Positions 34,108 through 38,564 of a stretch of 38,564 nucleotides of DNA are shown piece by piece. The notes beneath the pieces were generated by a model, which did not search any database, was not told the DNA's origin, and saw nothing but the letters and a program-made list of their open reading frames with translations. The stretch comes from Prosthecobacter debontii (lineage in GTDB: Bacteria; Verrucomicrobiota; Verrucomicrobiia; Chthoniobacterales; Chthoniobacteraceae), in assembly GCA_945905735.1 (NCBI GenBank), contig CAMDQC010000037.1, positions 1-38,564 on the forward strand, in the 5' to 3' direction. The position numbers and the translations under genes were made by a program. Each line of letters opens with the position of its first letter. Position 1 is the stretch's first letter.

Positions 34108-34908
34108 TTATGGGCTGACGGTCAGCTTCACTACATCGGTCCAATCACCGTTCGCCGTGCCTTTGTCCCAAAACCGCATCCGATACTCGCGCACCTCGGG
34201 CTGACCGGCGGCGAGCAGCGGACGCTCGTCCATGTAAGGGCTCTCCGTGTCCACCGAGAGGAACTCCCACGGTCCATTTCCGCGACGGCTTTCGATGTGG
34301 ACGCCCATGTGCCCGTATTTGAAAAACTTCAGCACCGCGCATTGGCAGCCTGCGCCCTGCACCGCTTCCGCAGTAAAGCGCGGAGCCGCCACCGTCGCCG
34401 TATCTTCCGTGCCGATGACGCGCATGTCCGTGCCGATCGCCTCCGTGTAGCCCGCCGCGCGTTTCATCGCGCCGATGAGGTCGAAGATGCGTGTGAGCGC
34501 ACCGGGCAGTTGCGCCGTCGTGCCCGCAGGCAGCCCGGGCGGGGTAAATGTGGGCAGCACCACCGCGATGTTGCCGCCACCGGTCAGCACATCGTCCACC
34601 GCATCCGTCGTCGATGGCGAGAACGCCCGCACCGCCGTCAGCCACGTGCCGATGACGTAGTGACACCACTTCGCGTCGTCCGCCGTCGCGGTGATTTGCC
34701 CGGCGGTGAGACCGAGCGCTGTTCCATAGATAGCCACTTTCGCAGCATAGTTTTCCAGCCAGTTCGCCTGTTCCGCGAGACGGCTGGGATAGTAGTTTTG
34801 TCGTTTCATAGCTTTTCTTTTCTTTGGTTTGGTTTCGTTGTTCACGGGAGGCGTAGGCACATCGGAATCCCAAACTCCCCCATCCCAAAATCCAGTGTCC
34901 CACGGCAT
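34108..34908 (-). CDS. protein of unknown family (MPWDTGFWD...), 266 aa
   Basis: The start is ATG 34908, chosen because it overlaps the stop of the upstream ORF (TGATG) and has GGAGG 10 bases ahead. An internal ATG at 34809 (MKRQNYYPSR) would give 233 aa and is possible. The lead is Trp/Asp-rich (MPWDTGFWDGGVWDSDVPTP), then Lys-rich (KPKKRKAMKRQ). A helical domain follows (YPSRLAEQANWLENYAAKVA ... DDAKWCHYVIGTWLTAVRAF), then a beta-rich C-terminal domain ending WDKGTANGDWTDVVKLTVSP, in style like a fibronectin-III or phage tail fibre domain. No signal peptide. I recall similar small proteins in Verrucomicrobia without a known role. Confidence 0.7.
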   Translation of the reverse strand: MPWDTGFWDGGVWDSDVPTPPVNNETKPKKRKAMKRQNYYPSRLAEQANWLENYAAKVAIYGTALGLTAGQITATADDAKWCHYVIGTWLTAVRAFSPSTTDAVDDVLTGGGNIAVVLPTFTPPGLPAGTTAQLPGALTRIFDLIGAMKRAAGYTEAIGTDMRVIGTEDTATVAAPRFTAEAVQGAGCQCAVLKFFKYGHMGVHIESRRGNGPWEFLSVDTESPYMDERPLLAAGQPEVREYRMRFWDKGTANGDWTDVVKLTVSP

Positions 34909-35381
34909 CACCGCGGGGCCTCCGGTCTGGGTTGAGTTGGGAAAGTCGGGAAAAACGGGGCAGCCACCGGCACCCGGACGACTGCACCTGCGACTGGGAG
35001 TGCGAGTGCCGCCCTTTCCAGCCGCGTCCGTCCGCTTCGCGGGGTGCCTCCTGCGCGCCGGAGTGACGCTCCTCCGCCAAATGGGGCCGCCCCCGCGCCG
35101 TCCGGCAGCGTCCATCGCGCAAATGGGGGCCACCCCGCCGCTTCCGGGGGCCGCCCCGCGGCAAAAGGGGGCCGCCCCGCCAAAGAGAAAAGCGCCCCCA
35201 TTTCCCCCAAGGACCACCCCGCGACGCGCAGGGAACACCCCGCCACCGCCGGGGCCGCCACCCCGACAGAGAAAAGCCCCATTCTTCCTCCCAACACCCG
35301 CCCCCGGACTGCGAAAAGCGCAGTTCGGAAAGCGGCATCGGTAGTAGTGGCGTCTGGTGACATCGCCGCGCAGAAAACCAC
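34908..35381 (-). CDS. possible heptapeptide-repeat protein, 157 aa
   Basis: The frame holds about 16 units of 7 residues (residues 33-144, bases 34950-35285), with Gly at position 2 in most: RMGLFSV, GVAAPAV, AGCSLRV, AGWSLGE, MGALFSL, AGRPPFA, AGRPPEA, AGWPPFA, RWTLPDG, AGAAPFG, GGASLRR, AGGTPRS and so on. This 21-bp periodicity is kept without frame breaks. The stop (TGA) overlaps the next gene's ATG as TGATG. Start: ATG 35381 or 35363; no clear Shine-Dalgarno. I do not recognise the repeat family. It could be low-complexity DNA without a product, but the intact frame and the coupling argue for translation. Confidence 0.45.
   Translation of the reverse strand: MVFCAAMSPDATTTDAAFRTALFAVRGRVLGGRMGLFSVGVAAPAVAGCSLRVAGWSLGEMGALFSLAGRPPFAAGRPPEAAGWPPFARWTLPDGAGAAPFGGGASLRRAGGTPRSGRTRLERAALALPVAGAVVRVPVAAPFFPTFPTQPRPEAPR
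34950..35285. repeat. 21/42-bp degenerate tandem repeat, G/C-rich
   Basis: On the plus strand CAAATGGGG, CAAATGGGG and CAAAAGGGG recur at 35078, 35120 and 35162, exactly 42 bp apart, with GCCGCCCC-like blocks after each. The 42-bp unit is twice the 21-bp unit that gives the seven-residue period of the minus-strand ORF. About 16 degenerate 21-bp units are present. A 19-bp piece (35188-35206) recurs at 685-703. Confidence 0.7.
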
Positions 35382-35411
35382 ACAACCCGCCCGAGCCGTT
35401 AGCCGAACATA

Positions 35412-35714
35412 TTAAGCGGCCCCGCCCACCCCCGAATCGTCCAGCCCAGCCAGAAGCTCCTTCACCGGCACCGCAAGCCCAAACGCCAACCGCCGAATCA
35501 CAAACAGAGTCGGACAAGACTCCCCGGCCTCAATCAGAGCAATCATCTCCCGCGAAACCCCCGATCGTTGCTCCAGCGCATACATACTGATGCCCAACCG
35601 CTCCCGAATCTCCTGCACCCGCCGACGAAACCCCTCACAAAACCGCTCCGCGCACTGAAATGATTCCTGATGCACACGAGCCACCTTTTCACTCCGGGAT
35701 GTTGAATTTCTCAT
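35412..35714 (-). CDS. XRE-family transcriptional regulator, 100 aa
   Basis: The start is ATG 35714 (MRNSTSRSEKVARVHQESFQ); the longer frame to 35867 has no protein-like features. The helix-turn-helix is at about 40-90: FRRRVQEIRERLGISMYALE, then QRSGVSREMIALIEAGESCP and TLFVIRRLAFGLAVPVKELL, the standard XRE/Cro layout (two helices, recognition helix SREMIALIE, then two closing helices). The tail is Gly/Ala-rich. It is the first of a possible four-gene minus-strand group (35714 down to 33841), so it may control it. It is divergent from hsdR (224 bp between starts), where such small XRE proteins often act as controllers of restriction-modification genes; both readings are possible. Confidence 0.85.
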   Translation of the reverse strand: MRNSTSRSEKVARVHQESFQCAERFCEGFRRRVQEIRERLGISMYALEQRSGVSREMIALIEAGESCPTLFVIRRLAFGLAVPVKELLAGLDDSGVGGAA

Positions 35715-35938
35715 CCCAACGAAACGCGCGCTTTCGGCGAATCTTTCAGAAAAAATGCACGCCCCAAAAAATCCGACTTCCGCCTTCCCAACCACCGCCC
35801 CCGCCGCCACAGTCGCCGCCGATGCCGAGCCGCACAAATCCACGAACCAAGCCCATTCGCTAGCCATGCCGACGCTCGAACAACCGCATGAGGACGTGAT
35901 CCTCGCGCCGCCTCAGAACTCGAACTCTCCTTAGCCGC

Positions 35939-38433
35939 ATGAAAGAAGCCGCCGCACGCATCAAAATCAACAAGCTGCTCGAAAACGCAGGCTGGCGTTT
36001 CTTCGCGGACGCCAAAGGCCCCGCGAACATCCAGCTTGAGCCCAGCGTCACGGTGAAAACGCAGGACCTCGACGCGCTCGGTGAGAACTTCGAGAAAGCC
36101 GGCAAGGGCTTCATCGACTTCTTACTGCTCAACGAAAAATCTTTCCCCTTCATCGTCCTCGAAGCCAAGGCCGAGGACAAAAGCCCGCTCGTGGGAAAGG
36201 AGCAGGCGCGCAAATACGCCAAGTCGCAGAACTGCCGCTTCGTCATTCTTTCCAACGGCAACCTGCATTACTTCTGGGACCTCGAACGCGGCAACCCGTA
36301 TGTCATCACGGCGTTCCCCACGCCGACCTCCGTCACCGGCTACCAGAAGACCACGCCCGACCCGAAGCGCCTCATCGAGGAAGTCGTCGAGGATGACTAT
36401 GTCGTCCTCACCCAGCGCCCGAGCTACGCCATGGAAGCCGCTTGGAAGAACGAAGGCGAACGCCCCCGCTTCATCGAGGTGAACGGCCTCCGCTTCCTCC
36501 GCCTCTACCAAAAGAAAGCCATCTACGCCATCCAGCAGGCCATCAAACGCGGCAGCGACCGCTTCCTCCTCGAAATGGCCACGGGCACCGGCAAGACACT
36601 CACGCCCGCCGCGTGCTCTTCCTCGTGGACCGGCTGGAACTCGAAGATCAGGCGCTCAAGGCTTTCGATAAGGTGCTGAAGAACGACTACAAGAGCGTTA
36701 TCTACAAAGAGAATCGGGATAACTGGCGGCACGCCGAGGTCGTCGTCACCACCGTCCAGTCGCTGCTCTTCAACAACAAATACCAGCAGCTCTTTTCCCC
36801 GACCGACTTCGACCTTGTCATCTCCGACGAAGCGCATCGCTCCATCGGCGGCAATGCTCGCGCCGTCTTCGACTACTTCATCGGCTACAAGCTCGGCCTC
36901 ACCGCCACGCCATTTGATTACCTCAAGAAGTTCGACAAGGACAAGCCGACCACCAAAGACCCGCGCGAGTTCGAGCGCCGCCTCATGCTCGATACCTACC
37001 GCACCTTCGGCTGCGACGACGGCCTGCCCACCTTCCGGTACTCGCTCGTTGATGGCGTCAATGATCCCGACGGCCCGTTCCTCATCAATCCCACTGTCGT
37101 GGACGCCCGCAGCGAGGTGACCACCCAGCTCCTCTCGGAGGAAGGTTTCGTTGTCTCATTTAAGGACGACGAGGGCGACGACCACGACGAAGCCTTCAAG
37201 CAACGTCAGTTTGAGAAGCGCTTCTTCTCGCCCGCCACCAACCAGCTCTTCTGCAAAACCTTTCTCGAAAATGCCCTGCGTGACCCCGTCAGCGGCGAGG
37301 TCGGCAAGTCCATCGTCTTCGCTGTCAGCCAGCACCATGCGGGCAAGCTCGCGCAGATTTTCAACCAGATGGCCGACCGGATGTTCCCCGGCAAATACCA
37401 GTCCGACTTCGCCGTGCAGGTCACCTCGCAGGTGGACGGCGCGCAGCAGATGACCATGAACTTCACCAATAACAACCTGCTCGGCTCGGCCAACTTCATC
37501 CCCACCTACAAGACCAGCAAAGCCCGCGTCTGCGTCACCGTCGGCATGATGACGACTGGCTACGATTGCCCGGACCTCCTGAACCTCGGCCTCTTTCGCC
37601 CCATCTTTTCGCCCACCGATTTCATCCAGATCAAAGGGCGCGGCACCCGGAAGCACGACTTCCGCGAGCAACTCTTCGACGAGACCATCCGCGAGAGTGT
37701 CAAGGAACCGAAGAAGACCTCCTTCAAGCTCTTCGACTTCTTCGCCAACTGCGAATACTTCGAGAAGGAGTTCAAATACGACGAGGTCCGCAAGCTCCCA
37801 AAGCCGGGAGGCGAACGCGGCGAAGGCCCAAATCCGCCACCACCCGCGGGCACCTACGAGCACCTCGGCGACGACCTCATCTCCACCATCAAGGAGGAAG
37901 CCGTCGGCGCGCAGGGCATGAAGATCGACCGCATGTTCTACGAGAAGTTCGAGGACACGGTGCGGGAGAACGACTTCATCGCCGCCAGCGTGGAGGCTGG
38001 CCAGTGGGACCGCGTCATTGATTACGTGAACAAGGAACTCTTCGACAAGCCCGCCGAGTTCTACAACCTCGACAAGCTCCGCAAAGCCGCCGCCGTGGAT
38101 CGCCGCCTCGGCCTGCGCGAAATCCTCGAAAAGATTTTCGGCCTCATCCCGCGCTTCAAATCCAAGGACGACCTGCTCGAAGAGGAGTTCTCCAAGTTCG
38201 TCGCCGACTACAAGCCAGACGAAGCCGAGGCCATCCCCGCGCTGAAGACCTACTTCAAGGCCTACGCCACCAGTGACCAGATTCGCCACATCATCGAGTC
38301 CGGCCACCTGACGGACCTCGCCACGAATCCCGTTTTCTCCACCAAAGACTTTCGCGCCGTCCCCGCGAAATACCGCACGCTCATCCCTGAATACATCAAG
38401 GACTACGTGAGCCTGAACCAGTTTGCCGCTTAA
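35939..38433 (+). pseudogene. hsdR: type I restriction enzyme R subunit (HsdR), frameshifted after Walker A
   Basis: The N-terminal frame (35939-36679) holds the nuclease domain (GFIDFLLLNEKSFPF, IVLEAKAED: PD-(D/E)xK type, D...ExK) and Walker A EMATGTGKTLT. After LT it goes out of frame. The rest (RRVLFLVDRLELEDQALKAF onward) continues in a different frame from 36607 to TAA 38431-38433: VISDEAHRS (DEAH box), KLGLTATPFDYLKKFD, VGMMTTGYDCPDLLN, QIKGRGTRKHD and the EcoEI-type C-terminal domain. Homologues as I recall them have about 14 residues between KTLT and RRVLF where only 2 bases remain, so a deletion of about 40 bp explains both. The nuclease and motor parts are then split and the enzyme is probably dead. 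hsdM follows. Confidence 0.85.
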
Positions 38434-38442
38434 AAGACCATC

Positions 38443-38564
38443 ATGCTCGACACCGATACCAAACGCCGAATCGACACCGCCCGCGACATCCTCGTCGGCA
38501 AAGTCCCCGACCCCAAATCCCAGGTCGAGCAGATCACCATCGCCCTCATCTACAAGTTCATGGA
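38443..38564 (+). CDS. hsdM: type I modification methylase subunit (HsdM), N-terminus, cut by window edge
   Basis: The frame from ATG 38443 reads MLDTDTKRRIDTARDILVGK, then VPDPKSQVEQITIALIYKFM, open to the right edge. This is the standard N-terminal helical start of type I HsdM (R.IdxARDILVGKvPdPkxQVEQIT.ALIYKFMD). It lies 9 bp after the hsdR stop and is co-oriented, as in hsdR-hsdM operons. The methylase catalytic motifs lie outside the window. If the partner hsdR is broken, HsdM with HsdS could still methylate DNA on its own. Confidence 0.85.
   Translation, partial: MLDTDTKRRIDTARDILVGKVPDPKSQVEQITIALIYKFM

Noticed and set aside
35044-35415. Plus-strand Pro/Ala-rich ORF over the tandem repeat
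   Set aside because: It also shows a 14-residue period because of the 42-bp repeat, but has no coupling to a neighbour; the minus-strand frame is the better candidate.
35866-35934. 22-codon ORF (MPTLEQPHEDVILAPPQNSN...) just before hsdR
   Set aside because: Too short, no recognised similarity; overlaps the likely hsdR leader.
1-38564. CRISPR array, rRNA, integrase or IS transposase
   Set aside because: No regularly spaced direct repeats with unique spacers, no rRNA-like sequence and no DDE or tyrosine-recombinase motif was seen.

Overview
The window looks like a chromosomal segment of a member of the Verrucomicrobiota; Planctomycetota or Lentisphaerota are less likely. The basis is the gene content: two PVC-type membrane-bound dehydrogenase-like beta-propeller proteins, six intact secreted sulfatases plus the wreck of a seventh, no SusC/SusD pair, and small proteins of a style I associate with Verrucomicrobia (starts MPFDP..., MPWDTGFWD..., collagen-like triplets). 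Base composition is GC-rich and coding density is high. No rRNA, tRNA, CRISPR array, integrase or IS transposase was found.

Layout. 1-800: the end of a PIN-domain (VapC-like) toxin and a decayed RelE/ParE-type toxin. 796-2767: a small unknown protein and a periplasmic HtrA/Deg protease. 2806-6687: a large M16 peptidase and a CgeB-like glycosyltransferase, both on the minus strand. 6753-6836: a strong inverted repeat. 6967-9066: an ABC ATPase, a stand-alone 5'-3' exonuclease and a VanZ-like membrane protein. 9069-15876: a short PVC dehydrogenase and a gluzincin-like metalloprotease on the minus strand, then a 1310-residue SGNH/propeller/HEAT/cupredoxin fusion on the plus strand that ends in a good intrinsic terminator. 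16105-30290: the sulfatase region, with two sulfatases, then a small conserved protein and TspO, then a minus-strand block of parallel beta-helix protein, SGNH-like protein and alpha-toroid lipoprotein, then three sulfatases joined by ATGA overlaps. 30448-31749: a zinc-ribbon membrane protein. 31841-31969: a MITE-like palindrome. 32061-33873: a sixth sulfatase with an unusual CSPSK motif and a sulfatase remnant. 33841-35714: a minus-strand group of collagen-like protein, unknown protein, heptapeptide-repeat ORF and XRE regulator. 35939-38564: a type I restriction locus whose hsdR carries a frameshift just after Walker A, followed by the start of hsdM.

How it fits together. All six sulfatases have signal peptides and act outside the cytoplasm. 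Together with the beta-helix protein, the SGNH-like protein and the toroid lipoprotein they look like a machine for desulfating and trimming a sulfated polysaccharide, without a SusCD-type importer in view. No formylglycine-generating enzyme or anSME is present, so activation must come from elsewhere in the genome. The PVC dehydrogenases may oxidise sugars; the large one carries a blue-copper domain in place of the usual cytochrome c domain, which suggests a copper-based electron exit.

The least explained part is 33841-35714, a possible four-gene operon with a 21-bp-period heptapeptide repeat ORF translationally coupled (TGATG) to a protein of unknown family. Family assignments are from reading motifs and recalled families, with no database search.
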